36,065 nucleotides of DNA, from NCBI GenBank assembly GCA_041550515.1, contig JBFEOQ010000014.1, positions 1 to 36,065 on the forward strand. Direction: 5' to 3'. The stretch is from PFL35 sp041550515. GTDB taxonomy: Archaea > Thermoplasmatota > E2 > DHVEG-1. Position numbers and translations under genes: made by a program. The first letter of the stretch is position 1. The number at the start of each line of letters is the position of its first letter. The notes below the pieces were generated by a model. It saw nothing but the letters and a program-made list of their open reading frames with translations, was not told the DNA's origin and made no database searches. This document shows, piece after piece, positions 1 through 9,309 of this stretch.

Positions 1-240
1 TAAAAATATAATATTAAATATTTTGTAAATAATATGATATTTAAAGTTTAAATTAAATTTTTTAATTGTATAAAAAAATATAAAAAAAAGTATGGTAAAA
101 ATATTTATATTTGAAATGGTTTTAATATATTTATAAAATTTTTAAATAAAATTCTTTTTCTGATCTACCTAATTTTATTGTCTCTTTGTTTTATAAATGG
201 TGATGATTGGCATCCACAAAAAGAAAGATCTATATAAAAT
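1..240. other. AT-rich non-coding stretch downstream of gyrA
   Basis: No gene is seen. The only open frames are about 15 codons or shorter, for example one that starts at 197 and runs into the gyrA stop, and none looks like a protein. The stretch is almost wholly A and T and includes poly-A and poly-T runs, so transcription coming out of gyrA on the minus strand may end here. No clear hairpin was found. Confidence 0.5.
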
Positions 241-2709
241 CTAATTTTCTTCTTTGGTATCTTCACAGTATTCGTCATCTTCGTCTTTTTCAACTATTTT
301 TGCTACACTTACAACCTTGTCACCCTCGTTAAGTTTCATAATTCTAACTCCCATAGTATTACGACCTTGTATTCTTATGTCATTAACAGGTATTCTAACA
401 ATCATTCCGTCTTTACTTGTAAGCATTATCTCATCTTCTTCTATCACTTCTTTAACATAAATTACTTGACCATTACGTTTATTAGTAACAATTGTTCTAA
501 CTCCTTTACTACCACGATGTGTTTTACGATAATCACTTATTGGCGAACGCTTTCCAAATCCATTCTCAGTAATTGTTAATAAATTTCCTTCTTCCCCAAC
601 TACTGCCATTGAAACTACTTTATCATCTTTTCTAAGTCTTATACCTATTACTCCTCTTGTAACGCGACCCATTGGTCTTACTTCTTGTTCTTTAAATCTA
701 CATGCTTGACCGTTTGCTGTTGCAATCATTATTGTTTGTTTTCCATCTGATAACTTTGTTTCAATGAGTTCATCATCTTTTTCAAGGTTAATTGCCCTTA
801 CACCATTCACTCTTATGTTACTATATGCAGATAGTGTTGTTTTTTTAATTATACCTTTTTTTGTTATAAAAACCAGGTAGTGTTCTTCATCAAATTCATG
901 AATTGGAATTGCTGTTTCTACATATTCTCCTTCTTCTAGACGTGGTAGTAAATTTATTATTGCTTTACCTTTAGCATGACGGCTACCTTCAGGTATCTTA
1001 TATCCCTTTAACCAAAATGCTTTACCATGGTTTGTAAAAAACATGATATAATCATGGGTACTTGTAACAAATGAATTTACGACTATATCTTCTTCTTTGG
1101 TTTGCATACCAACTAATCCTTTACCACCTCGATGCTGAAGTCTGTACGTTTCACAGGGAATTCGCTTTATGTAACCCGTTTCTGTAATTGTGATAACTAC
1201 GTCCTGAACAGGGATTAAATCTTCTATTTCAATGTCTATTTCACCTTCTACTATATCTGTACGTCTTTTATCACCAAATTTTTCTTTAATTTCTAAAAGT
1301 TCTTTTTTTATTTCATCAAGAATATGTTGTTTATCTGATAAAATCCATTCAAAGTGTTCGATAAGTTTTTTAGTTTCATTATAATCAATTTTAACTGCTT
1401 CTATCTCCATACCAGTTAATTTTTGAAGACGTAAATCAAGAATTGCTTTAACTTGTAAATCAGAAAAATTAAAACGTGTAATAAGACTATTTTTTGCTTC
1501 ATCAACGGTTTTACTACTACGTATTATTTTTATTATTTCATCAATGTTATTAAGAGCAATTATAAAACCTTCGAGGATATGCATTTTTTCTTGTGCTTTT
1601 TTGAGATCATAGTTTGTACGACGAGTTATAATAAGAATACGAAATTCAATAAAATGTTGGATTATATCTTTAAGAGTTAAGATTTTAGGTTCACCATTAA
1701 CAATAGCAAGATTTAGTACGCCAAAAGTACTTTGCATCTCAGTATGTTGGAAAAGCTGAGATAAAACAACATCTTCTATCGCGTCACGTTTTAGTTCAAT
1801 TACAATCCGCATGCCCTCTCTATCACTTTCATCACGCAAATCGCTTATGCCATCGATTTTTTTATCTTTAACCAAATTAGCAATAGTTTTCAAAAGATTA
1901 GATTTGTTAACCATATAAGGTAACTCTGTTATGATAATACGTTTCTTCTCTTTTCCCTCAAAATATGTTTTTGCTCTTATTCGAATAAGTCCTTTTCCCT
2001 CTGAATATGCTCGTAAAATACCTCCTTTTCCATAGATAATTCCAGCAGTTGGAAAATCAGGTCCCTTAATAATATCCATTAGTTCAGTAATTGTAATTTC
2101 AGGATTCTCAATAGTTTTTATAATACCATCAGTAACTTCAATTATATTATGTGGTGGCATATTTGTAGCCATACCAACAGCAATACCTGATGCACCATTT
2201 ATTAGAAGATTTGGTAAAACCGCAGGTAACATCGAGGGTTCTTTAAGACTACCATCAAAATTATCTGACCATTCAACAGTTTCTTTATCTATATCTTGAA
2301 GCATTAAATTAGAAATTCTTGACATGCGTGTTTCCGTATAACGCATAGCTGCAGCACTATCTCCATCGATAGAACCCCAGTTTCCTTGCCCATCAACAAG
2401 TGGATAACGAAGTGAAAAATCTTGAGCCATGCGAACCATACTATCATACACTGCTTGATCCCCATGTGGATGATATTTACCAAGAACTTCTCCTACTACA
2501 CGGGCAGATTTTTTATATGCCCTATTACTTGAAAGACCCATATCATTCATAGCATAGAGTATACGTCTATGAACGGGTTTTAGTCCATCGCGAACATCGG
2601 GTAATGCCCGACTCATTATTACACTCATAGAATAATCTATAAATGCTCTCTTCATTTCAGATTCAATTGTTTTAATATAATCTTTTTTAGATTGTTCATC
2701 ATCTGTCAT
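241..2709 (-). CDS. gyrA: DNA gyrase subunit A
   Basis: GyrA breaks and rejoins DNA in the A2B2 gyrase that adds negative supercoils using ATP. The 822 residues match the family length. The winged-helix core carries the catalytic tyrosine Y124 in AAMRYTE, after HPHGD (80-84). A central coiled-coil region precedes the C-terminal beta-pinwheel (about 500-810), which opens with the GyrA-box QHRGGKG (525-531). That box separates gyrase from topoisomerase IV. The ATG start has GGTGA at 2716-2720, six bases away and next to the gyrB stop, so the two genes are one operon 11 bases apart. The position of E. coli Ser83 holds Gln85, while the acidic residue of E. coli Asp87 is kept as D89. Gyrase in archaea is understood to come from bacteria. 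Identity is certain. Confidence 0.97.
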   Translation of the reverse strand: MTDDEQSKKDYIKTIESEMKRAFIDYSMSVIMSRALPDVRDGLKPVHRRILYAMNDMGLSSNRAYKKSARVVGEVLGKYHPHGDQAVYDSMVRMAQDFSLRYPLVDGQGNWGSIDGDSAAAMRYTETRMSRISNLMLQDIDKETVEWSDNFDGSLKEPSMLPAVLPNLLINGASGIAVGMATNMPPHNIIEVTDGIIKTIENPEITITELMDIIKGPDFPTAGIIYGKGGILRAYSEGKGLIRIRAKTYFEGKEKKRIIITELPYMVNKSNLLKTIANLVKDKKIDGISDLRDESDREGMRIVIELKRDAIEDVVLSQLFQHTEMQSTFGVLNLAIVNGEPKILTLKDIIQHFIEFRILIITRRTNYDLKKAQEKMHILEGFIIALNNIDEIIKIIRSSKTVDEAKNSLITRFNFSDLQVKAILDLRLQKLTGMEIEAVKIDYNETKKLIEHFEWILSDKQHILDEIKKELLEIKEKFGDKRRTDIVEGEIDIEIEDLIPVQDVVITITETGYIKRIPCETYRLQHRGGKGLVGMQTKEEDIVVNSFVTSTHDYIMFFTNHGKAFWLKGYKIPEGSRHAKGKAIINLLPRLEEGEYVETAIPIHEFDEEHYLVFITKKGIIKKTTLSAYSNIRVNGVRAINLEKDDELIETKLSDGKQTIMIATANGQACRFKEQEVRPMGRVTRGVIGIRLRKDDKVVSMAVVGEEGNLLTITENGFGKRSPISDYRKTHRGSKGVRTIVTNKRNGQVIYVKEVIEEDEIMLTSKDGMIVRIPVNDIRIQGRNTMGVRIMKLNEGDKVVSVAKIVEKDEDDEYCEDTKEEN

Positions 2710-2720
2710 AATATGTCACC

Positions 2721-4634
2721 CTAGATATCTAAATTTGTTACCTCTTTTGCATGAGTTTCTATAAACTCACGACGTGGCTCTACTTTTTCTCCCATAAGAA
2801 TAGTAAATAATTCATCTGCTTCTACTGCATCATCAACTCTTACCTGAAGAGTCATCCTATTTTTTGGATCCATAGTAGTTTCCCATAGTTGATTAGGATT
2901 CATTTCTCCAAGACCTTTATAACGTTGTATGTTGAATCCAGTCTCAATCTCTTTTAATCTTTCTGTTCTTTCTCTCTCAGAATAAGCATAATATATTTGT
3001 TTTCCTTTGGAAATTTTATATAGTGGAGGTTGGGCAATATACAAATAACCTTCTTCTATTAATGGTCGCATATATCTAAAGAAAAATGTTAGAAGTAATG
3101 TTCTAATATGTTCACCATCTACATCGGCATCAGTCATTATAATAATTTTATGATAGCGAGCTTTTTGAATATCAAACTCTTCATCTATACCAGTACCTAT
3201 TGCAGTAATTAATGCTAGAATCTCATTGTTTTTCAACATTTTATCCATTCGAGCTTTCTCAACATTTAAAATCTTTCCTCGTAATGGTAGTATTGCCTGA
3301 AATTCTCTATTTCTTCCTTGTTTTGCACTTCCACCTGCACTGTCTCCTTCAACTATATATAATTCTGTCATTGCTGGATTTCTACTAGAGCAATCAGCAA
3401 GTTTTCCGGGTAATGCAGATGATTCAAGTAGTCCTTTTCGTCGTGTTAGTTCACGTGCTTTTCTTGCAGCTTCCCTAGCGCGACTTGCATTGATTGCTTT
3501 ATCTATAATTGTTTTTGCAACAATTGGATTTTCTTCAAAAAACTCCGAGAGTTTTTCATTTGTTAAACTTTCCACTGCACCTCTAACTTCTGAATTACCT
3601 AGTTTTGTTTTTGTTTGACCTTCAAATTGTGGATGACGAACCTTACAAGAAATTATAGTAGAAATTCCCTCACGACAGTCTTCCCCACTTAAACTGAAGT
3701 CTTCACTATAAAACATTTTATTCTTTTTACCATAGTCATTCAGAACACGGGTGAGGGCTCCTTTGAAACCGGATAGGTGCGTGCCACCTTCATGTGTATT
3801 AATATTATTCGCAAAAGTAATAATATTTTCAGTATATCCATCTGTATATTGTATTCCAATTTCTACTTCAAAATCTTCTCTTTCAGCATAAAGATAAATA
3901 GGATTTGGATGAAGGCTGTTTTTATTACGATTAATATATAAAACAAATTCTTTGATTCCGCCATCAAAGCGAAAATTATCGTTTTTATTTATACGTTTAT
4001 CTGAAAGACCTATCTCAAGACCAGCGTTTAAAAAAGCAAGTTCTTTTAATCTATTTGCAATTGTATCATATTTAATATCAGTTGTTTCAAAAATATTAGG
4101 ATCTGGTAAAAATGTTATAGATGTACCATTTTTTGATGATTCTCCAATTTCTTTTACAGGTGAAATTGGGGTGCCATGATTATACTTTTGAGTGTACTCT
4201 TTACCATTACGACATACATGTGCTTCTAGCCATTCAGAAAGTCCATTAACACAAGAAACACCTACACCATGTAGTCCACCCGATACTTTATATGCTTTAT
4301 TATCAAACTTTCCACCAGAATGTAGAGTTGTAAGTACTAGTTCTAAACCTGATTTTTTATATTTTGGATGTTCTTTCACAGGTATGCCTCTTCCATCGTC
4401 CTCGACTGTAACAGATCCATCTTCATTTAGTTCTACATTAATTTTTGTTGCATAACCTGCAAGCGCTTCGTCAATACTATTATCAACTACTTCATAAACA
4501 AGATGATGAAGACCACGTTCATCGGTACTACCGATATACATCGCTGGATTTTGTTTAACTGCAGCGAGCCCTTCTAATACCTGTATTGAATCCGTATCAT
4601 AACTTGCATCAATCAGTTTTTTTGATTCTTTCAT
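2721..4634 (-). CDS. gyrB: DNA gyrase subunit B
   Basis: GyrB is the ATPase subunit of gyrase. In order it has a GHKL ATPase domain (catalytic Glu about 48 in YEVVDNSIDEAL, then DDGRGIP and GGLHGVGVS), a transducer with the QTK loop (GQTKTK), a TOPRIM domain (EGDSAGG with E429, then DADVD at 502-506) and the C-terminal tail with QRYKGLGEMNP. At 637 residues it is the short form without the E. coli insert. The frame stays open upstream to a TTG at 4721, but I choose the ATG at 4632-4634. It has GTGATG just upstream, it fits family N-termini, and a TATA-like box at 4672-4683 would place the transcript start inside the longer frame. gyrA follows directly. Confidence 0.95.
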   Translation of the reverse strand: MKESKKLIDASYDTDSIQVLEGLAAVKQNPAMYIGSTDERGLHHLVYEVVDNSIDEALAGYATKINVELNEDGSVTVEDDGRGIPVKEHPKYKKSGLELVLTTLHSGGKFDNKAYKVSGGLHGVGVSCVNGLSEWLEAHVCRNGKEYTQKYNHGTPISPVKEIGESSKNGTSITFLPDPNIFETTDIKYDTIANRLKELAFLNAGLEIGLSDKRINKNDNFRFDGGIKEFVLYINRNKNSLHPNPIYLYAEREDFEVEIGIQYTDGYTENIITFANNINTHEGGTHLSGFKGALTRVLNDYGKKNKMFYSEDFSLSGEDCREGISTIISCKVRHPQFEGQTKTKLGNSEVRGAVESLTNEKLSEFFEENPIVAKTIIDKAINASRAREAARKARELTRRKGLLESSALPGKLADCSSRNPAMTELYIVEGDSAGGSAKQGRNREFQAILPLRGKILNVEKARMDKMLKNNEILALITAIGTGIDEEFDIQKARYHKIIIMTDADVDGEHIRTLLLTFFFRYMRPLIEEGYLYIAQPPLYKISKGKQIYYAYSERERTERLKEIETGFNIQRYKGLGEMNPNQLWETTMDPKNRMTLQVRVDDAVEADELFTILMGEKVEPRREFIETHAKEVTNLDI

Positions 4635-4671
4635 AACTTTCACATCACATATAGTATTTACTCTAATTAAT

Positions 4672-4683
4672 GTAATTTTAAAC
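4672..4683 (-). promoter_or_regulatory. Putative TATA box of gyrBA
   Basis: Read on the minus strand this is TTTAAAATTA and flanking bases, about 40-50 bases ahead of the gyrB ATG at 4634. That leaves a leader of roughly 15-20 bases carrying GTGATG. A second AT-rich box (ATATAAAAAG) lies at about 4722-4732 and could be an alternative promoter with a longer leader. Both are read by eye from AT-rich DNA. Confidence 0.35.
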
Positions 4684-4854
4684 AAGTTTTCTACATCCCA
4701 TAATACTGGGTGTTTTTTCAACTTTTTATATGGGGTATATACTATTAAATGTTACTATTAAAAATAATATTTTTTATTTTTTTTTTTTTGAATTTACAAA
4801 CAATTAATTATAAGTCGTTTTATTACAATTAAAGGTTTTTGGGGATTTTAAAAA

Positions 4855-6090
4855 ATGATTGTTAACGCTGATTTGCATATTCATTCACGGTTTTCTGGTG
4901 GAACTAGTGATAAAATGAGTATTGAGACAATTAGTTTAGAAGCTCCTCGTAAAGGAATTAATCTTGTTGCAACAGGTGATTGTCTTCACAGTGGTTGGAT
5001 AAAAGAAATTAAACAATGTAGAGAAGTTGATGAAGGTACTTTTGAACTAAATAAAACTCGTTTTGTTCTTAGTGTCGAAGTTGAGGCGGAAAAACGAGTT
5101 CATCATCTAATTTTTTTCCCAAGTTTTAGTGCAGTCGAGGATTTTAAGCAACGAATTAAACTTAAATCCCGTAATTTGGAAACAGATGGTCGTCCAAATA
5201 TTAACTATACAGGTGAAGAACTTGCAGAAATTTCAAAAGATGTCGGTGCACTTATTGGTCCTGCTCATGGTTTTACTCCTTGGACTGCCATTTATGCTTA
5301 TTTTGATTCTTTAAAAGATTGTTATGGGAGTATGACGGATTATATTAGTTTTATTGAACTTGGGCTAAGTGCGGATACTGATTTTGCAGATAGAATAAAA
5401 GAATTAAATAGACTAACTTTTTTAACAAATTCTGATTGCCATAGTGCTCATCCTGTTAGGCTTGGTAGAGAATTTAATCGTTTTCAAATGAAAGAAGTAA
5501 CTTTTAATGAACTAAAAAAAGCAATACTTAGACAGGATGGAAATAAAACAATATTAAATGTTGGACTTCCGCCTCAGGAAGGAAAATATCATGAATCTGC
5601 ATGTATAAGTTGTTTTACACACTATACTCTTGAGGATGCTATTAGACGCAGATGGAAATGTGGTTGTGGTAAACGAATTAAAAAAGGCGTTAAAGATCGA
5701 ATAAATGAAAAAGCTGATTATTTAAAACCCATACATCCAGATCATAGACCCCCCTATGTTTATCTTATACCGCTAGCTGAAATTATTTCAAAAGCAGTAG
5801 ATCAAAAAAATCCTTTTACTCAAAAAGTTACAAAACTTTGGACTGAACTCACTGATTTTTTTGGTAGCGAAATAAATGTTTTAATAGATGTAAATATTAA
5901 AGAAATTTCTAAAATCACAATTCCAGCAGTTACTGAAGCGATACAAGCATTTCGAGATAAAAAGGTAATAATTATACCTGGAGGGGGTGGTGAGTATGGC
6001 AAGATTAAGCTACCAACTTCAGAAGAAAATATAATATTACCAACAAAACCAAAAGATAAACAAACAAGTATTTTTGAGTATATAATCTGA
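4855..6090 (+). CDS. Endonuclease Q (PHP-domain DNA repair nuclease)
   Basis: EndoQ nicks DNA 5' of deaminated bases (uracil, hypoxanthine) and abasic sites. The 411 residues are close to the Pyrococcus enzyme. The PHP domain shows the metal-binding DLHIHS (H8, H10), GDCLHSGW (D42, H45), HH at 83-84, GPAHGF (H138) and NSDCHS (D194, H196). A zinc-binding segment follows (C250, C253, C269, C271), then the GVKDRI stretch and a C-terminal domain typical of EndoQ (older name TIGR00375 family). The start ATG has GGGG at 4841-4844 and a TATA-like AATTATAAG at about 4804-4812. It is divergent from gyrB and its stop overlaps the ribosome site of the next gene. EndoQ is known from Thermococcales, some methanogens and some bacteria. 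Confidence 0.9.
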   Translation: MIVNADLHIHSRFSGGTSDKMSIETISLEAPRKGINLVATGDCLHSGWIKEIKQCREVDEGTFELNKTRFVLSVEVEAEKRVHHLIFFPSFSAVEDFKQRIKLKSRNLETDGRPNINYTGEELAEISKDVGALIGPAHGFTPWTAIYAYFDSLKDCYGSMTDYISFIELGLSADTDFADRIKELNRLTFLTNSDCHSAHPVRLGREFNRFQMKEVTFNELKKAILRQDGNKTILNVGLPPQEGKYHESACISCFTHYTLEDAIRRRWKCGCGKRIKKGVKDRINEKADYLKPIHPDHRPPYVYLIPLAEIISKAVDQKNPFTQKVTKLWTELTDFFGSEINVLIDVNIKEISKITIPAVTEAIQAFRDKKVIIIPGGGGEYGKIKLPTSEENIILPTKPKDKQTSIFEYII

Positions 6091-6099
6091 GGTATTTTG

Positions 6100-6540
6100 T
6101 TGTATTATAATGAAGCAGAAGAAAAAATTAAAAAAATAATTAGTAAATCTTCAAATATATTACAAGATGTTGTGGATTTTCTTTATAATTTTTTTCATCA
6201 CTACAGCTGGATTGGAATTTATATTATTCAAAAGGATGATTTAGTTCTTGGACCATGGAAAGGACCACATGCTACTGAACATATAAGAATTCCAATCGGT
6301 AACGGAGTATGTGGCAGTGCAGCTAAAACTGGAAAAACAGAGGTTGTAGGTGATGTACATTCTGATAATCGCTATATTTCTTGTTTTTTATCTACAAAAT
6401 CTGAGATTGTGGTACCTATAAAAAAAGATAATATAATTGTTGGTGAAATCGATATAGATTCAGATAAAAAAGATGCTTTTACATTAAAGGATAAAATATT
6501 TTTAGAAAAAATTGCAGATATGCTCAGAGAGCATATCTAA
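6100..6540 (+). CDS. GAF-domain protein, free methionine-R-sulfoxide reductase-like
   Basis: This is a single GAF domain of 146 residues. The line from WIGIYII through LGPWKG, RIPIGNGVCG, DVHSDNRYISC and SEIVVPI to EIDIDSDK follows the fRMsr (YebR) family, which reduces free methionine-R-sulfoxide. Two of the three family cysteines are present, C71 and C95, 24 apart as in the E. coli pair C94/C118. The cysteine equivalent to C84 is missing, so a one-step-short mechanism or another role is possible. There is no ATG before residue 130. The start is one of two adjacent TTG codons (6097 or 6100); the second sits six bases after GAGGT (6089-6093), which overlaps the endoQ stop. The two genes are therefore likely translationally coupled. 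Confidence 0.8.
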   Translation: MYYNEAEEKIKKIISKSSNILQDVVDFLYNFFHHYSWIGIYIIQKDDLVLGPWKGPHATEHIRIPIGNGVCGSAAKTGKTEVVGDVHSDNRYISCFLSTKSEIVVPIKKDNIIVGEIDIDSDKKDAFTLKDKIFLEKIADMLREHI

Positions 6541-6645
6541 TAATTATTTTTTCAGTACTCAAGATCTTCATCATAGACTTATAGGTCTCAGAAAGGGTTC
6601 GTTCATCACTAATAAGTGTAAATAACATAGAGTTGTTAATTGTTT

Positions 6646-9000
6646 CTATCCCATCATATTCCTAATAGTATTTTTCCAGATATCTTTTAAAATACATATT
6701 TTTTGGTCAATTATTTTTTTACCATTATTTTCTATCATTATTTTATCAGATTTTATTTCTCCAATTTTGGTAAAAGGTGTATTGTTTTCTTTTAATTTTT
6801 TTTCTAATTCTTTTTGTTTTACTTTTTCAACTTCAATAATCCATCGAGTATTACTTTCGGAAAATAATTTGATATCTGAACGTAAATTTTTTGACATATT
6901 ACTTAAATTTACTTGTGCCCCTATTCCTCCACCAATACACATCTCTGAAATACATACTGCAAGACCTCCCTCACTTATGTCATGACAGGAAACAATCAAT
7001 TTTTTATCAATTACGTTAAGTATTCCTTTCATATAGTTTTTCAATGTGTTTATATCGGTTTTAGGAACAATCCCTCCATTAACTTTTATGGTATTATAGT
7101 ATTCTGAACCTCCCATTTCTTTTTCAGTTTCTTTACCAATTATATATATGAGATTGTTTTGTTTTTTAAAATCAGAGGTTACACATTTGCGTATGTCTGG
7201 GATGATTCCTATTCCCAATATCTGGGGTGTCGGTGGAACTGCTGTTTTTACTGATTCATTATAAAAACTTACGTTACCACTTATAAATGGTAAAGATAAC
7301 TCTCTTGCAGCATCACCAAGACCTCTGCATGCTTCATAAAACTCACCCATTTTCTCAGATTTTTCAGGATTCCCAAAGTTTAAACAATCTAAAAGCGAAT
7401 CAGGTTTTGCACCCACTGATATAAGGTTTCTACAAGTTTCATCAATAGCAGAACGAGCTCCCAAATAAGGATCTCTTTCCATAAATCGTGGGTTGATATT
7501 TGCGGTTACTGCAAGTCCTCTAAAACTATCTTCAAGTGGTTTTAAAACAGTTGCATCACCATGAGTTTCAAAATTGATTTTGCCCTGTAAAGGTTTTATT
7601 ACAGTATTACCACGAACTTCGTGATCATATTGATGTATAACCCATTCTTTACTTGCTATATTTAAATTACCTAGTAGTTTTTTTATTATTTCATTTAGAT
7701 TTGGCATTTCAAAATCATTATCGATATTTTCTTTTTGCTTGGATATAATAAATGGACGTTGGCAAGTATCATATTCTGGACCTCCTGTAAAAAAATCCAT
7801 ATCCATCTCTAGAATTTTTACTCCTTTGTATATAACCCGTGTAATTTTCTCTTCAATAACTTTTCCAACAACTGATGCTGTTATATCCCACTGCTTACAT
7901 ATATGTAGAACTTCTTCAACATTTTTAGGGGTAACAAGAAACATCATACGTTCCTGACTTTCAGATATCCATATCTCCCAAGGTGAGAGTCCTTCTTCCT
8001 TAAGAGGTATATTATCAAGAATTATTTCAGCACCATAACCTGCGGCATAAGCTAGTTCTCCACTAACACATGAAAGACCTCCACCACCAAAATCCTTAAG
8101 CCCTTCAAGAAGTCCTTTACGATTACATTCTAGTGTTGCATGAATTACTGGTTCTTTTGTTATAGGATCCCCTACTTGTACTGCAGATCTACTACTTTCT
8201 TCACTATCATCTTTTAGTTCTGCACTAGCAAATGTTACGCCATGTATTCCGTCTCTACCAGTTTTTCCACCAACATAAATGTAGATATTTCCAGGAGCTT
8301 TTGCTCGGCTATGTATAAGTTCTTCTTTTTTTAATATTCCAATACAGCCAACATTTACTAGACAGTTACCTGTATAACCTTCATGAAAATATACTTGTCC
8401 TGAAAGTGTCGGTATTCCAATTCGGTTACCATAATCACGAATTCCGTCCACAACTCCTTTAAATAAAAACCTTGGATGTTTTACACCTTTTGGTAATTTT
8501 TTTTGTGGTAAATCAAGTGGACCAAAAAATAATGGATCTATATATGCTATGGGTTGTGCTCCCATACATAATACATCCCTTACAATACCTCCTACTCCAG
8601 TTGCAGCACCACCATATGGTTCGACTGCACTTGGATGGTTATGTGATTCAAGTGCAGCACAATAATAATGATCTTTATCAAATTCAATTATCCCAGCATC
8701 TTCACGTGTAATAATTTTATCTTCTGAAATTCCAAACAGATATTTTTTTAAAGGAATTTTACTAGATTTATAACAACAATGTTCGCTCCAAGCTTGTCCT
8801 AAAGCCTGTAATTCTATATCAGTTGGAAGACGATTTTTATTTTTAAAATAAGATTGTATATTCTTCATCTCAGGTAGAGCAAGTGCAAGTCCCATTTTAT
8901 TAGAGATATTGACAAGCTCGGAGTCAGATGCAGAAAAAACATCGATTTCAAAACATTCAAACTTGTCAGTTTTTCTGTTAAAAAATCTATCTATATTCAC
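6646..9000 (-). CDS. purL: Phosphoribosylformylglycinamidine synthase subunit PurL
   Basis: PurL makes FGAM from FGAR, ATP and ammonia in step four of purine synthesis, working with PurS and the glutaminase PurQ. At 784 residues this is the small PurL. It shows the duplicated AIR-synthase-like fold: QAWSEHC near 70-76, ALESHNHPSAVEPYGGAATGVGG, the central GGGGLSC and the second-half GNVSFYN and SCHDISEGGL motifs. Translation starts at GTG (8998-9000) behind GGAGTGAT at about 9010-9017, a good ribosome site. It follows purS with 21 bases between. PurQ is not in this window. Confidence 0.95.
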   Translation of the reverse strand: MNIDRFFNRKTDKFECFEIDVFSASDSELVNISNKMGLALALPEMKNIQSYFKNKNRLPTDIELQALGQAWSEHCCYKSSKIPLKKYLFGISEDKIITREDAGIIEFDKDHYYCAALESHNHPSAVEPYGGAATGVGGIVRDVLCMGAQPIAYIDPLFFGPLDLPQKKLPKGVKHPRFLFKGVVDGIRDYGNRIGIPTLSGQVYFHEGYTGNCLVNVGCIGILKKEELIHSRAKAPGNIYIYVGGKTGRDGIHGVTFASAELKDDSEESSRSAVQVGDPITKEPVIHATLECNRKGLLEGLKDFGGGGLSCVSGELAYAAGYGAEIILDNIPLKEEGLSPWEIWISESQERMMFLVTPKNVEEVLHICKQWDITASVVGKVIEEKITRVIYKGVKILEMDMDFFTGGPEYDTCQRPFIISKQKENIDNDFEMPNLNEIIKKLLGNLNIASKEWVIHQYDHEVRGNTVIKPLQGKINFETHGDATVLKPLEDSFRGLAVTANINPRFMERDPYLGARSAIDETCRNLISVGAKPDSLLDCLNFGNPEKSEKMGEFYEACRGLGDAARELSLPFISGNVSFYNESVKTAVPPTPQILGIGIIPDIRKCVTSDFKKQNNLIYIIGKETEKEMGGSEYYNTIKVNGGIVPKTDINTLKNYMKGILNVIDKKLIVSCHDISEGGLAVCISEMCIGGGIGAQVNLSNMSKNLRSDIKLFSESNTRWIIEVEKVKQKELEKKLKENNTPFTKIGEIKSDKIMIENNGKKIIDQKICILKDIWKNTIRNMMG

Positions 9001-9021
9001 TAATAATCACTCCGATTGAAT

Positions 9022-9270
9022 TTATTTTTTTATAATCTCTATTTCATAAGTATGAACAACAGGGTTAGTAAGTAAACGTTGACACATCTGTTCAACACTT
9101 TTTTTAACATCGGACTCATTCATGCTATCAATTAAAAGATCAATTGTTCTTGTAGTTTTTGATTCAATAACATTATTAAAACCAAGTAATTTTAATGCTT
9201 TTAATGTATTCGCACCTTCAGGATCAGACACACCTTTTTTTAGTCCAATTGTAACTTTTACTTCAAACAT
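9022..9270 (-). CDS. purS: Phosphoribosylformylglycinamidine synthase subunit PurS
   Basis: PurS is the small dimeric subunit that bridges PurL and PurQ. The 82 residues open MFEVKVTIGLKKGVSDPEG and include the conserved MCQRLLTNPVV segment, matching the usual 80-84 residues. The frame can be extended to a TTG at 9306 (94 residues), but the ATG at 9268-9270 aligns with family N-termini and is preferred. AGGGG lies about 12 bases ahead, a rather long spacing, so the TTG start is not excluded. It sits between the UPF0200 gene and purL in one minus-strand unit. Confidence 0.9.
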   Translation of the reverse strand: MFEVKVTIGLKKGVSDPEGANTLKALKLLGFNNVIESKTTRTIDLLIDSMNESDVKKSVEQMCQRLLTNPVVHTYEIEIIKK

Positions 9271-9309
9271 AAAACATGTTTCCCCTTTAAGCGGAACATC
9301 AAACAAACC

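Noticed and set aside
4192..4455. 87-codon frame on the plus strand inside gyrB
   Set aside because: It lies wholly antisense to a well-conserved part of gyrB, has no ribosome site and no family look. The same holds for other antisense frames, for example 254-460, 3952-4179, 6767-6985, 9572-9892 and 34235-34516.
4635..4721. N-terminal extension of GyrB to a TTG at 4721
   Set aside because: No ribosome site, not like GyrB N-termini, and likely promoter elements lie inside it. The ATG at 4634 is better.
9271..9306. 12-residue extension of PurS to TTG
   Set aside because: PurS proteins begin at the MFEVKV position. Kept only as an alternative.
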